From the NCBI GenBank assembly GCA_001941065.1, contig MSHJ01000018.1, positions 95,325 to 159,324 on the forward strand: a stretch of DNA of 64,000 nt, given 5' to 3'. The number at the start of each line of letters is the position of its first letter. Positions within the stretch are counted from its first letter, which is position 1. The position numbers and the translations under genes were made by a program. Source of the stretch: Alistipes sp. Zagget8 (GTDB lineage Bacteria; Bacteroidota; Bacteroidia; Bacteroidales; Rikenellaceae). Below are positions 1-9,812 of the stretch, one piece after another. The notes below the pieces were generated by a model that saw only the letters and a program-made list of their open reading frames with translations, did no database searches and was not told where the DNA came from.

Positions 1-2
1 TG

Positions 3-1493
3 CTCGCAGGGAGTTGTGCGGGCGATCCGGCAGTTTCCGTTCCGGAAAATGCCCGTCCGAACATTGTCTTCATCTTCTCCGACGACCTCGGTATCGGGGA
101 CCTGAGCTGCTACGGAGCGACGAAAGTCTCGACGCCCCATATCGACCGTCTGGCGTCTCAGGGGCAGCGTTTCACCAATGCCTATGCCACCTCCGCCACC
201 AGTACGCCGTCGCGTTTCGGCCTGCTGACGGGCATGTACCCCTGGCGTCTTCCCAATACGCAGATCGCTCCTGGAAATTCCGAACTCATCATCGACACCG
301 AGTGCCATACGCTCGCCGACGCCCTGCACGATGCCGGTTATGTCACGGGCGCCGTTGGCAAATGGCATCTGGGGCTGGGGCCTGTCGGAGGCACGGATTT
401 CAACGTCGAGATCCGTCCCGATGCCCGCGATATAGGTTTCGATTACGAATACCTCATCCCGGCCACGGTCGACCGCGTGCCGTGCGTCTTCGTGGAGAAC
501 GGCCATGTCGTGGGGCTGGACCCCTCCGATCCGATCACCGTGAACTATGACCACAAGGTCGGCGACTGGCCGACGGGCTCCGAGAATCCCGAACTGCTGA
601 AGCTGCGTCCGAGCCACGGACACGACAATACGATCGTCAACGGCATTTCGCGCATCGGATGGATGACCGGAGGCCGCTCGGCGCTGTGGGTCGACGAAGG
701 CATCGCCGACACGATCGCCCTGAAGGCCACGCAGTTCATCGCCCGACACAAGGACGAGCCGTTTTTCCTCTATATGGGAACCAACGATGTGCATGTGCCG
801 CGCGTACCGCATCCCCGCTTTGCTGGCAAGAGCGGCATGGGGACCCGCGGCGACGTGATCCTGCAGCTCGACTGGACGATCGGCGAGGTGATGCGCACAT
901 TGGACAGCCTCGGCATCGCCGACAATACGCTGCTGATTTTCACCTCCGACAACGGTCCCGCGATCGACGACGGTTATCAGGACGAGGCGGCCATGCGGCT
1001 TGGAGGGCATACGCCTTCGGGCATCTACCGCGGCGGCAAGTACAGCCTTTACGAAGCCGGAACGCGTGTTCCGTTCATCGTGCGGTGGCCCGCGTGTGTG
1101 AAACCGGGCGAGCAGGCCGCCGTTTTCTCGCAGATCGACGTTTACAGCTCGCTGGCGGCCCTGACCGGCGTCGCGCTGCCCGAAGGGGCTGCTCCCGACA
1201 GCCGCAACCACCTGCCCGAGCTGCTCGGCGCGGGGCACTCCGACCGTGAATATGTCATCGAGCAGAACCGCCAGAATACGCTGGCGATCCTTTGCGGCGA
1301 ATGGAAATACCTGGAACCGAGCGACAGGCAGAGCTATGAATACCGCAAGTCGGTCGAACTGGGCAATTCGCCCCGTCCGCAGCTATTCCGCATCTCGAAA
1401 GACCCGTGCGAGCGGCACGACGTGGCGGAACAGTATCCCGAAATCGTCGAAGAGCTCGCTGCAAAACTTAATGCCGTGAAGAAAGGGCGGTAG
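3..1493 (+). CDS. Sulfatase, S1 family, serine type, lipoprotein (5' end cut by window edge)
   Basis: Hydrolyses sulfate esters, probably on a host or dietary glycan, at the cell surface or in the periplasm. The reading frame is open from the first codon of the window, so the true start lies upstream; 496 residues are visible. The first visible residues contain AGSC, a plausible lipobox. The metal-binding DD follows the strand NIVFIFSDD at residues 20-28, and the sulfatase signature S-T-P-S-R (residues 67-71) supplies the serine that an anSME-type enzyme would convert to formylglycine; no such maturase lies in the window. Further family marks are GKWHLG and TSDNGP. It precedes a BACON lipoprotein and the FecR/SusCD genes, so it is probably part of that locus. 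An internal ATG at 234 lies after the active site and is not the start. Confidence 0.9.
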   Translation, partial: LAGSCAGDPAVSVPENARPNIVFIFSDDLGIGDLSCYGATKVSTPHIDRLASQGQRFTNAYATSATSTPSRFGLLTGMYPWRLPNTQIAPGNSELIIDTECHTLADALHDAGYVTGAVGKWHLGLGPVGGTDFNVEIRPDARDIGFDYEYLIPATVDRVPCVFVENGHVVGLDPSDPITVNYDHKVGDWPTGSENPELLKLRPSHGHDNTIVNGISRIGWMTGGRSALWVDEGIADTIALKATQFIARHKDEPFFLYMGTNDVHVPRVPHPRFAGKSGMGTRGDVILQLDWTIGEVMRTLDSLGIADNTLLIFTSDNGPAIDDGYQDEAAMRLGGHTPSGIYRGGKYSLYEAGTRVPFIVRWPACVKPGEQAAVFSQIDVYSSLAALTGVALPEGAAPDSRNHLPELLGAGHSDREYVIEQNRQNTLAILCGEWKYLEPSDRQSYEYRKSVELGNSPRPQLFRISKDPCERHDVAEQYPEIVEELAAKLNAVKKGR

Positions 1494-1524
1494 AATTCCG
1501 AAACAACCATAAACAGATAAAACT

Positions 1525-1866
1525 ATGAAACGATTTTTTTGGATCGTCGGTTTGTTGGCGTGCGTATCGTTGGCAGCTTGCGACGACGACAATCCCGAAA
1601 CCACCGACAGCGCCGTCGTCTACACGGCCGAAGGAAACGTCAACGCGGGCGATGTCGAGAAATCGATCACGCTCTACACGACCTGCGACTGGACCGCAGC
1701 GGGCGATGAGTGGATCACGGTCGAGCCGGCCGGCGGATCGCGGGGTATTTTCGCCGTTCGCCTGAGCTTCGGCGCCAACGGCACGGGCAGTCCGAGGACC
1801 GGCACCGTGACCTTTACCGCCGGCTCCTACAAAGAAACCTATACATTCACCCAGAAAGCCGAATAA
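1525..1866 (+). CDS. Small lipoprotein with a BACON-like domain
   Basis: A 113-residue lipoprotein: hydrophobic N-terminus ending in LAAC (Cys19), then an Asp-rich tether as in surface-exported Bacteroidota lipoproteins. The rest is one immunoglobulin-like module resembling the BACON domain: CDWTA, W-I-T-V-E-P, GG, and the ending RTGTVTF-TFTQKA. BACON modules are usually appended to glycan-active proteins and may bind glycan or mucin; a free-standing single module is less usual. It lies 31 nt after the sulfatase and 11 nt before the FecR gene, so it is probably co-transcribed with the utilisation locus. The function in this locus is inferred from context. Confidence 0.75.
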   Translation: MKRFFWIVGLLACVSLAACDDDNPETTDSAVVYTAEGNVNAGDVEKSITLYTTCDWTAAGDEWITVEPAGGSRGIFAVRLSFGANGTGSPRTGTVTFTAGSYKETYTFTQKAE

Positions 1867-1877
1867 CGGCGACTGCT

Positions 1878-2858
1878 ATGGACGAGAGAGAACGACAACG
1901 CCGAATCCTGAATTTCATCTATGCCCAGCCTGATATTCCGACCTCCGTCAGGCATGCTTTCAGGCAATGGATGGCGGATCAGGAGCGGAATCCGGAGGTC
2001 GACAGACTGATGGAAGAGCTGTGGGAGACCAACGATGCGGAAGCTTCGCCGGAAAAGATCCGGAAGGGGTTGGATCGACTGCATGCGAAGATTCGCAGGA
2101 GCCGCCTGCGGCGTGTGCTCCGGTATGCCGGTGCGGCGGCCGCCGCTGTCCTGATGTTTGCGGGGGGCTATTTTTCCGCCACCCGTTCCGAAGAGCCAGT
2201 CGAGCGGATTACGCTGGTGACGGCGAAAGGGCACATGGGAGAATTCACCCTGCCCGACGGCTCGCGCGTATGGCTCAACGAAGAGAGCCGGCTCGCATAC
2301 GACGCCGATTTTTCCGGCAGGGTCCGCGAGGTGACGCTCTCGGGAGAAGCCTTTTTCGAGGTCGAACAGGATTCGCTGCGGCCGTTCCGCGTCGATATGG
2401 GAGGGCTGGAGATCGAGGTGCTGGGCACGTCGTTCGACGCGATCGGATATGCGGCCGATCCTGCCCGGCAGGTCATCCTCAAAAGCGGTTCCGTCAGCAT
2501 CTCGGGCGAAGGGCTTTCCCGTCCGGTCCGGCTTTGTCCCGACCAGAAATTCACACAGAACGTGCTTCAGGGCGAATTCTCCATTGAGCAGGTCGATGCA
2601 CGGAATTACTGTCAGTGGTTCGAGGAGCGTCTGGTATTCTACAATATGCCGCTGGCGGACATCATGGTCAACCTGGAACGCAAATACCATGTCGAGATCG
2701 TGCTTTCGTCCTCGCTTCCCGCCGACCGACGGTTGTCGCTGGTCGTTCAGCACGAACCGTTGGAAGACATCATGGAGGTAATTTCGAGACTGATGCCGGT
2801 CCGTTGCCAGATCGACGGCGACCGGGTGTTCGTCACGAACCGGGGCAAATCCAGATAA
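1878..2858 (+). CDS. FecR-family anti-sigma factor
   Basis: Inner-membrane anti-sigma factor (326 aa from the ATG at 1878) that relays occupancy of a TonB-dependent transporter to an ECF sigma factor. The N-terminal cytoplasmic segment has the usual short helical part with a conserved W. A single membrane segment lies near residues 81-103 (AGAAAAAVLMFAGGYF). The periplasmic FecR domain contains LPDGSRVWLN, GEAFFEV and the VLGTSFD motif, followed by the C-terminal DUF4974/STN-like part (LVFYNMPLADIMVNLERKY). It sits 37 nt upstream of a SusC with an STN domain, its expected partner. No sigma gene is beside it; the nearest is at 13566, 10.7 kb downstream. The longer in-frame opening from 1710 only overlaps the preceding gene. 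Confidence 0.92.
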   Translation: MDERERQRRILNFIYAQPDIPTSVRHAFRQWMADQERNPEVDRLMEELWETNDAEASPEKIRKGLDRLHAKIRRSRLRRVLRYAGAAAAAVLMFAGGYFSATRSEEPVERITLVTAKGHMGEFTLPDGSRVWLNEESRLAYDADFSGRVREVTLSGEAFFEVEQDSLRPFRVDMGGLEIEVLGTSFDAIGYAADPARQVILKSGSVSISGEGLSRPVRLCPDQKFTQNVLQGEFSIEQVDARNYCQWFEERLVFYNMPLADIMVNLERKYHVEIVLSSSLPADRRLSLVVQHEPLEDIMEVISRLMPVRCQIDGDRVFVTNRGKSR

Positions 2859-2895
2859 ACTCACAGCGAAAAACCTAATAACAAACCAAGTAATT

Positions 2896-5800
2896 ATGAA
2901 TGAACCGAATTTCTACCTGAAAACGATGTGGCGGGGAGTGCTGGCCGTCGTCCTGTGTGCCTGCTTCGCCATTCCGGCGCGGGCACAGACGCCGGTCGTC
3001 ACGCTCGACGCCCGGAACGTCACCATCAAGGAACTCCTGCAGCGGATCGAGGCGGTGAGTCCTTACACGTTCGCTTATGTGAATGCCGAGATCGATACGC
3101 CTCCTCATCGGAAGGTTACGGTGAAAGCCGAAAACCGGAGTATCGAATCCATCCTTGCGGAGGTCCTTCCCGATGTGAGCGTCGAGATCAAAGGCCGCAA
3201 GATCATCCTCACCGCCAAGCCGAAAGAGGCACCGAAGGCCGCAGCCGACGCCGCCCGCACGGTGAAGGGCCGCGTGACCGACGAAAACGGGGCGCCCGTG
3301 ATCGGCGCCACCGTCATCCTGAAAGGCACCACGACGGGTACGGCGACGGGGCTCGACGGCGAATATGCACTGTCGATCCGCCAGAAAAACGCGGTGCTCG
3401 AAGTGTCGCTGATCGGTTATAACAAAGTTTCCGTCGCACTCTCGGACACCCAGACCGAGGCCGACGTACAGCTCGCTTCCGAAGCGATCGCCGTGGACAA
3501 CGTGGTGGTTGTGGGCTACGGCGTGCAGAACAAGCGCGACGTGACGACGTCGATCGCGTCGATCAAGGCCGAGGATTTCAAAGGGCTTGCGACGACCGAT
3601 TTCCGCGACGCCATGGCCGCCAAGATGCCGGGCGTGCAGGTGCTCCAGCTGGGCGGCCAGCCCAACGGCAACGTCTCGATCCGCATCCGCGGCATTCAGT
3701 CCGCCACGTCGGGCAACGAGCCGCTCTACGTCATCGACGGCGTTCCGTGCGACGCCCGGGCCTTCTCGAACCTCGACAGCAACGACATCGAGAGCCTCGA
3801 GGTGCTCAAGGACGCTTCGGCGGCGGCGATCTACGGTTCGCGCGGCTCGTGCGGTGTCATCCTCATCACGACCAAGCGCGGCCAGGACGAACATCCCGTG
3901 ATCCGTTACGACGGTCAGTTCAGCGTCTCGGGCGTGTCGAAAACCTATGATATGCTCAATGCCTACGAGTTCGCGCAGCTCTACAAGGAGTCGCGCGACA
4001 ACGCCTATCTGACGGAGGTGCCGTCGGGGTCGATCGACGATCCCTACAACGAACGCGGGGCAACGGGCTATTACAAGGTTCTGCCCATCATCACCGCCTA
4101 TCTCGAAGACAAGAGCGGCACGCTGACCGACACCGACTGGCAGGACGCCATCTTCCGCACGGCCCTGGCGCACAAGCACAGTCTTTCGGTTTCGGGCCGC
4201 ACCAAGACGCTGAGCTATTACGTCGGTGCCAACTACCTCTACCGCGAGGGAACGATCATCGGGTCGGATTTCGAGCGTTATGGAATGCGGGCCAATATCG
4301 ACGGCAAGCGCAAGCGGCTGAAATACGGCGCCAGCTTCTCGCCCTCCTACTCGAAATACAATTTCGTGGATGCGGACGCCCAGTACGGAAACGACGGTGT
4401 GATCGCTTCGGCGCTGATGGCGGCTCCGATCTTCCCGGTCTACAACGCCGACGGCTCCTACAACTGGGACAACAACGGCTATCTGCGCCTCGAGGAGAAC
4501 GGCGTGAGCGACACGCAGTTCAACGAAACGCTGAACCCCGTGGCGCTGGCACTCGAGATCGACGACGTGCGCGAACGGCTCAATATGCAGGGCAGCGTCT
4601 ATGCCTCCTACGAATTCATCGACGGGCTGGAATACAAGATCACGGCCGGCGGCGACTACTACAACTATTTGCGCAACTACTACCGGCCGTCGTATATTCC
4701 GCTGAAGAACAAGGCCAATTACAAGGACCCGTCGAATCCCACGGCGAAGAGCATCACCAACTCCTATTTCCATTGGACGCTCTCGAACCAGCTCTCTTTT
4801 TCGCGCCGTTTCGGCGACCATTCGCTCAACGCCGTGGCCGTCTGGGAGGCGGAAAAGGAGCATGTCAAAACGTCGCAGATCGTCGGCACGGGGGTCAAGG
4901 GCGACGACAAAATCCGCACCACGAAGGGCAAGACCATCGACCCGGCGGAGACCTACAACAACGAGTATGCCTACACGTTCGCCTCGTGGCTCGTGCGTGC
5001 GCAGTACTCCTACAAGGGCCGTTACATGGTTTCGGCGTCGATCCGCGGCGACGGTTCGTCGCGCTTCGCCCCCAACACCCGGTGGGGTTATTTCCCGGCG
5101 GCCTCCCTGGGCTGGCGCATTAGCGACGAGAGCTTCCTGCGCGACGTGAAATGGATCGACGACCTCAAGCTGCGTCTCAGCGTCGGCGTGACGGGCAATG
5201 CCCAGATCGGCAACTCGGAATATCTGCAGCTCTACGGTTCGACGAACGTCGACCTCGGCAACGGACTCCGGCCGCAGGTCTATCCTTCGCAGATCGCCAA
5301 TCCCGATCTGGGCTGGGAGCGCAATACGCAGTATGACGTGGGTCTGGACCTCAGTTTCTGGAAAGGAACGCTGGGCCTGACCGCCGACTACTACTATTCG
5401 AAGACTACCGATATGTTGTTCGACGTTCCGGTTTCGTCCGTGTCGGGACTCACGTCATCCAACATGAATATCGGTTCGATGGAGAATCAGGGCGTGGAGC
5501 TGGGGCTCACCTCGCGGCGGCGCTTCGGGGACTTTTCCTATTCGTTTTCGGCCAACTGGTCGCTCAACCGCAACAAGGTGCTGAGCCTCGGCGAAGGGAA
5601 TGCCGACATCATCAAGGAGGCGTCGTTCGACGGAGCCTATTACATCACGCGCGTGGGCCAGCCCGTCGGGTGCTACTACCTGCTCGTGCAGGACGGCATT
5701 TTCCACAACAAGGAGGAGTTGAACTCCTATCCCCATTTCAGCACCACGCAGGTGGGTGATTTCCGCTTCGTCGATGCCAACGGCAACGGTATTCTCGAAG

Positions 5801-6327
5801 AGGATGCCGACCGTGTGATCGTGGGCAACTACATGCCCGACTTTTACTACGGCTTCTCGGTCAATCTCTCCTGGAAGGGCTTCGACCTGGCGGCCAATTT
5901 CCAGGGTGTCTACGGCAACGAGATCCTGAACCTCGAACGCCGCTACCTGATGAGCAATTCCATGAGCCAGAACATGACCCGGGACGCATTGCAGCGTTTC
6001 CCCTACGGCGAGATGAACCGTCCGAACCGCAAGCTGACGGGCAATACCGCCGCCTGCACCTCGACTTTCCACGTCGAGGACGGCTCCTACCTGCGCCTGC
6101 AGAACCTCTCGCTGGGCTACACCTTCCCCGACAAGTGGACCCGCAAGGCCGGCATCTCGAAGCTGCGCGTCTACGTGCAGGGGTCGAACCTCTTCACGTG
6201 GACCGACTATTCGGGTTACAATCCCGAGGTCAGCAACCATGCGAGCGACGCCCTGCGGCCGGGCGAGGACTACTGCTCTTATCCGCTGGCACGCACGTTC
6301 AGCGTCGGCATCAATTTCAACCTCTAA
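2896..6327 (+). CDS. SusC/RagA-family TonB-dependent outer-membrane transporter with STN signalling domain
   Basis: Outer-membrane transporter that imports oligosaccharides together with its SusD lid (1143 aa). In order: signal peptide (about 1-31, ending ARAQ), STN domain (about 33-110) that contacts a FecR anti-sigma factor, a CarboxypepD_reg-like beta-sandwich (KGRVTDENGAPVIGATV, about 124-205), then the plug with the family signature VVVVGYGVQ and a long 22-stranded barrel region. The STN domain shows a transducer type, in agreement with the FecR gene directly upstream. SusD starts 12 nt downstream. The substrate cannot be read from sequence; the flanking sulfatases suggest a sulfated glycan. 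Confidence 0.96.
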   Translation: MNEPNFYLKTMWRGVLAVVLCACFAIPARAQTPVVTLDARNVTIKELLQRIEAVSPYTFAYVNAEIDTPPHRKVTVKAENRSIESILAEVLPDVSVEIKGRKIILTAKPKEAPKAAADAARTVKGRVTDENGAPVIGATVILKGTTTGTATGLDGEYALSIRQKNAVLEVSLIGYNKVSVALSDTQTEADVQLASEAIAVDNVVVVGYGVQNKRDVTTSIASIKAEDFKGLATTDFRDAMAAKMPGVQVLQLGGQPNGNVSIRIRGIQSATSGNEPLYVIDGVPCDARAFSNLDSNDIESLEVLKDASAAAIYGSRGSCGVILITTKRGQDEHPVIRYDGQFSVSGVSKTYDMLNAYEFAQLYKESRDNAYLTEVPSGSIDDPYNERGATGYYKVLPIITAYLEDKSGTLTDTDWQDAIFRTALAHKHSLSVSGRTKTLSYYVGANYLYREGTIIGSDFERYGMRANIDGKRKRLKYGASFSPSYSKYNFVDADAQYGNDGVIASALMAAPIFPVYNADGSYNWDNNGYLRLEENGVSDTQFNETLNPVALALEIDDVRERLNMQGSVYASYEFIDGLEYKITAGGDYYNYLRNYYRPSYIPLKNKANYKDPSNPTAKSITNSYFHWTLSNQLSFSRRFGDHSLNAVAVWEAEKEHVKTSQIVGTGVKGDDKIRTTKGKTIDPAETYNNEYAYTFASWLVRAQYSYKGRYMVSASIRGDGSSRFAPNTRWGYFPAASLGWRISDESFLRDVKWIDDLKLRLSVGVTGNAQIGNSEYLQLYGSTNVDLGNGLRPQVYPSQIANPDLGWERNTQYDVGLDLSFWKGTLGLTADYYYSKTTDMLFDVPVSSVSGLTSSNMNIGSMENQGVELGLTSRRRFGDFSYSFSANWSLNRNKVLSLGEGNADIIKEASFDGAYYITRVGQPVGCYYLLVQDGIFHNKEELNSYPHFSTTQVGDFRFVDANGNGILEEDADRVIVGNYMPDFYYGFSVNLSWKGFDLAANFQGVYGNEILNLERRYLMSNSMSQNMTRDALQRFPYGEMNRPNRKLTGNTAACTSTFHVEDGSYLRLQNLSLGYTFPDKWTRKAGISKLRVYVQGSNLFTWTDYSGYNPEVSNHASDALRPGEDYCSYPLARTFSVGINFNL

Positions 6328-6339
6328 TCGACCGGAATC

Positions 6340-7728
6340 ATGAAATCAACATATTATCTTTTACTGGGCGTCGCAGCCCTCGGGGCGGCTTCCTGCACCG
6401 ACAGCTTCTTCGAACAGTACCCGAGCAACAGCGTCACGGAGAACAACTACTACATTACCGACGACGATTTCGACCAGGGCGTGGCGGCCTGCTACCACAA
6501 GCTCAAGACCCAGATGGGCTACCATCTCAACGAACTGGCCTACCGCAGCGACGAGTGCTGCAAACAGGCCATGACCGTTTCCGATGCGTCGACCTACTAT
6601 TTCGACCATTTCGAGGAGAACTCCAGCAACGCCATCATGAGCGATATCTGGAATGCCTGGTACAACGGCATCTACCGCTGCAACGATGTGCTCGACCATC
6701 TCGAAGGCCGTGAGGAACTGGCCAATTACGACAAATACCGCGGCGAAGTCCTGTTCATGCGGTCGTGGTGGTATTTCAACCTTTACAGGGCTTTCGGCGT
6801 CGTGCCCATTGCGCACAAAGTCGTGTCTCCGGCCGATGCCAAGACGATCCGCCGCTGCACGGACGACGAGATGTACGCCCTGCTGACGGGTGATCTGGCC
6901 GAGGCGGCCCGGCTGCTGCCGGCGTCGAAGGGTGCCGAGAAAGCCCGTGTCACCGATATTGCGGCGTGGACACTCCTCGCGAAGGTCTACCTCACGTTCG
7001 GCAAGCCCGGCGAGGCCAAGACGGTTCTCGAAGAGGCGATGAAGAATCCCAACTACGGACTGGTGAACACTACGGCGGACGCCTTCAACGTGAAAAACAA
7101 GTTCAACAAGGAGATCATTTTCGCGCTCTACTACAACAAGGCCAACGATACGGGCCACGGTTACTGGTATTCGACCACCAAACCCGAAGAAGCGCAGCTG
7201 ACGCAGCCCGCTCCGGTATTCCGGGCGCTTTACGACGCGCGGGACAACCGTCTGCCGCTGATCGCCGAGTACACGGAGGACAAAAAGGGAACCTGGCTGC
7301 TGAACAAATGGTTCGACAACCGGAACGATGCCCTGAAAGGCAACGTGGTGGAGAACGACTTTCCGCACCTGCGCTATGCCGACGTGGTGCTGATGTACGC
7401 CGAGGCGCTGGCCGAATCGGGCAGCAGCCTGGGCGATGCGCTGGAGTGGCTCAACAAGACCCGCACGCGGGCCGGGCTGGATGCGCTCAAGGCCGAAGAC
7501 GTTCCCTCGAAGGGGGCCTTCATCGAAGCGCTCGCCGATGAACGCGGCCGCGAGTTCGCACTCGAAGGCCACCGCTGGTTCGACCTCGTGCGACTGGGGC
7601 TGGCGCTCGACCGCTTCCACGAAATGGGCTACAAGCTCGATGCGCACAATCTGCTGTTTCCCATTCCGCAGAACCAGATCGAGATCGTCAACGACAAGAC
7701 GATACTCTGGCAGAACCCCGGTTACTGA
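6340..7728 (+). CDS. SusD/RagB-family glycan-binding lipoprotein
   Basis: Surface lipoprotein (462 aa) that binds glycan and forms the lid over the SusC barrel. The signal peptide ends in AASC (Cys19), followed by the usual SusD N-terminal pattern (FEQYPSNSVT, YRCNDVL, RAWWYF-like RSWWYFNLYRAFG). The C-terminal part contains the strongly conserved LRYADVVLMYAEAL and ERGREFALEGHRWFDLVR blocks and ends in a normal SusD terminus (IPQNQIEI...NPGY). It is 12 nt after SusC and probably in the same transcript. Nothing is missing relative to the family. Confidence 0.95.
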   Translation: MKSTYYLLLGVAALGAASCTDSFFEQYPSNSVTENNYYITDDDFDQGVAACYHKLKTQMGYHLNELAYRSDECCKQAMTVSDASTYYFDHFEENSSNAIMSDIWNAWYNGIYRCNDVLDHLEGREELANYDKYRGEVLFMRSWWYFNLYRAFGVVPIAHKVVSPADAKTIRRCTDDEMYALLTGDLAEAARLLPASKGAEKARVTDIAAWTLLAKVYLTFGKPGEAKTVLEEAMKNPNYGLVNTTADAFNVKNKFNKEIIFALYYNKANDTGHGYWYSTTKPEEAQLTQPAPVFRALYDARDNRLPLIAEYTEDKKGTWLLNKWFDNRNDALKGNVVENDFPHLRYADVVLMYAEALAESGSSLGDALEWLNKTRTRAGLDALKAEDVPSKGAFIEALADERGREFALEGHRWFDLVRLGLALDRFHEMGYKLDAHNLLFPIPQNQIEIVNDKTILWQNPGY

Positions 7729-7755
7729 TCGTAAAAATTCAAAGCTGTTTCAATC

Positions 7756-9792
7756 ATGAAAAAACTGATTCATATATGCATCCTGTCGGGCCTCGCGGCG
7801 CTTGCCGCGTCGTGCTGGACCGAAGACATTCCCGAAGCCGGCGCCGCACGGCATCAGGTCGAGGCGCTCACGGCCACGCCCGGCGACGAAGAGGTGACCC
7901 TCGCCTGGGAGATTCCCGACGGGTGGAACCCGACCGATTACATCGTCTTCTATACCGACGAGGAGTCGCAGACCGTGACGCTGCGCACCGGCGGCGCAAG
8001 CCGGTATGTCGTCGACAAACTGACCAACGGCATCTCCTATAATTTCAATGTGCAGGCCGTTTACGGCAAACTGATCTCCAACGCCGTAACCGTGGCGGGC
8101 CGGCCTTCCACGTCGCGTCTTCCGGTCACGGACCTCACGGTTACGGACACGGGCGACGGCTATGTGGCACTCGCATGGTCCGCACCTTCGACCCTCGTGG
8201 AGAAATATACGCTCTCCTATTACAACGAGGATACGCCGGGCGATATCCGGACGCAGGAGATCGGCAAGGAGGAGACGGCCTACCGGTGCGAAGGGCTCAC
8301 CAACGACAAGAACTGGTTTTTCTTGCTGGCGGCCGAATACGCGAAGGGAGCGGCCGAAGCGGATGTGGTCCGTGCCATGCCGACCAAGGCCATTCCCTAT
8401 TTCATCTCCTCGGAAACGGCGGCTGTCGACCAGCCCGTCACGTTCGAATTCAACCGGACGGCCTATGCCGATGCGAGCGACGTGACGTGGACCTTCCCCG
8501 ACGGTGCGGTCCTCACGGGCGACAAGATTCTTTCGGGATTCAAGACCACGGGCAGCCAGATCGTCATGCTGTCGGCGAAGATCGACGAATCGCTGCGCGA
8601 GTGGAAAATCACGGTCGAAATCCGTCCTTACGTCGTCAATTTCATGGATTGGGAGCAGGCCGACGGCGCCAAATACGAAAGCCCCACTTACACATGTCCG
8701 GTGCTTTCGCCCGATGCCGGAACGGTGTATGTCAATACGGGCAACAAGGTCAGCAACCTCTATGCTTTCGACGTGCGTACCGGCAAAAACAAATGGACGT
8801 TCAAGCCGACCGATAACGGCGATATGCAGGCCGAATCGAAATCGATGGTGGCCGTCAATCCGGTATCGGGCGACATCTACTACGGAACCAGCGCCGGCGG
8901 GCAGTTCTATGCCGTGAAGCCGGACGGTACGCTGCACTGGAAATTCAGCAAATGCGGATCGATGAACTCGGCGCCTCCCGCTGTCAGCGCCGACGGCACG
9001 GTGGTCTACATCGCCGATGCAAAAGGCGATCTCTATGCGCTCGACGCCGAGACCGGCACGGAGCGGTGGAGTGCACCCTACGCGGCCGGCAGCTGCGGTT
9101 ACGGCTTGCTGGTCAACGGCGGCGAGGTGGTCCTGGGGGCCAAAACGGCGATCCATTTCGTGAACGCCGCCGACGGCTCGAAGATCGAAGCAGTCTCGGT
9201 TTCGATCGTCAACTCGATCGGTTTCGCCGTGAGTCCCGACCGGAAGAAGGCTTATTTCGCTTACGCCACGACCCTGGCGGCCGTCGATCTGGACTCGCAC
9301 ACGCTGTATGCCCGGAGTGCAGCCGGAGGGGACAACTATTACCAGCCCATCGTAGCCGGTGACGGAACGGTTTTCGCCGGAACGAAAGACGGATATGTGC
9401 GGTTCTTCTCGTCCGATTTGCAGACGATGATTCATGAAGAGCAGCCGAGCAGCGTGAAGAAAAACACCTTCAATTTCACGCGCCCGCTGGTCGATGCGAA
9501 CAACCGCTTCTATATTATGGCGTCCGGCAGCACTACGGAGGATAGCCTCGTGCTGGAGTACGATACGTCCGGAAACAAGATCTCCGACTGGAGTTACACA
9601 CAGAACAACGGCCAGAACGGCTGCAACCTCGCGGACGGCGTATTATATACCGTCAACCAGGGTTCCGGAGACGGCGGGAACGGTCTTTTTATCGGTAAAT
9701 ACATCGGGGCGGCACGCGGCAAGGGCTGGTCGTCGCATGGAGGCGACCACTGCGGTTCGGGCTGTATTCAGTCGTCGCTGATCGAATGGTAA
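7756..9792 (+). CDS. Lipoprotein with Fn3/PKD-like modules and a PQQ-type beta-propeller
   Basis: A 678-residue predicted surface lipoprotein (LAASC, Cys20). Residues about 30-115 and 120-205 look like two fibronectin-III modules (VTLAWEIP, YVALAWSAP). A PKD-like stretch (VTWTFPDGAVLTG) follows near 220-290, then a C-terminal beta-propeller from about 295 with repeated blades of the PQQ type (LYAFDVRTGKNKWTF, FYAVKPDGTLHWKF, LYALDAETGTERW). The last residues carry two cysteines (DHCGSGC). It lies 27 nt after SusD, the position usually held by the surface glycan-binding protein (SGBP) of such loci. That role is inferred; enzymatic PQQ use is unlikely because the propeller lacks a partner dehydrogenase. 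Confidence 0.75.
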   Translation: MKKLIHICILSGLAALAASCWTEDIPEAGAARHQVEALTATPGDEEVTLAWEIPDGWNPTDYIVFYTDEESQTVTLRTGGASRYVVDKLTNGISYNFNVQAVYGKLISNAVTVAGRPSTSRLPVTDLTVTDTGDGYVALAWSAPSTLVEKYTLSYYNEDTPGDIRTQEIGKEETAYRCEGLTNDKNWFFLLAAEYAKGAAEADVVRAMPTKAIPYFISSETAAVDQPVTFEFNRTAYADASDVTWTFPDGAVLTGDKILSGFKTTGSQIVMLSAKIDESLREWKITVEIRPYVVNFMDWEQADGAKYESPTYTCPVLSPDAGTVYVNTGNKVSNLYAFDVRTGKNKWTFKPTDNGDMQAESKSMVAVNPVSGDIYYGTSAGGQFYAVKPDGTLHWKFSKCGSMNSAPPAVSADGTVVYIADAKGDLYALDAETGTERWSAPYAAGSCGYGLLVNGGEVVLGAKTAIHFVNAADGSKIEAVSVSIVNSIGFAVSPDRKKAYFAYATTLAAVDLDSHTLYARSAAGGDNYYQPIVAGDGTVFAGTKDGYVRFFSSDLQTMIHEEQPSSVKKNTFNFTRPLVDANNRFYIMASGSTTEDSLVLEYDTSGNKISDWSYTQNNGQNGCNLADGVLYTVNQGSGDGGNGLFIGKYIGAARGKGWSSHGGDHCGSGCIQSSLIEW

Positions 9793-9812
9793 TGAAAAAC
9801 TGAACGAAAAAA

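Noticed and set aside
2875..4863. Long minus-strand open frame opposite SusC
   Set aside because: It runs antisense to a certain gene, has no domain pattern, and is expected from high-GC codon use; the same holds for 7750-9435, 10698-12272, 31636-33456, 35781-37652, 47334-49418 and 59611-62202.
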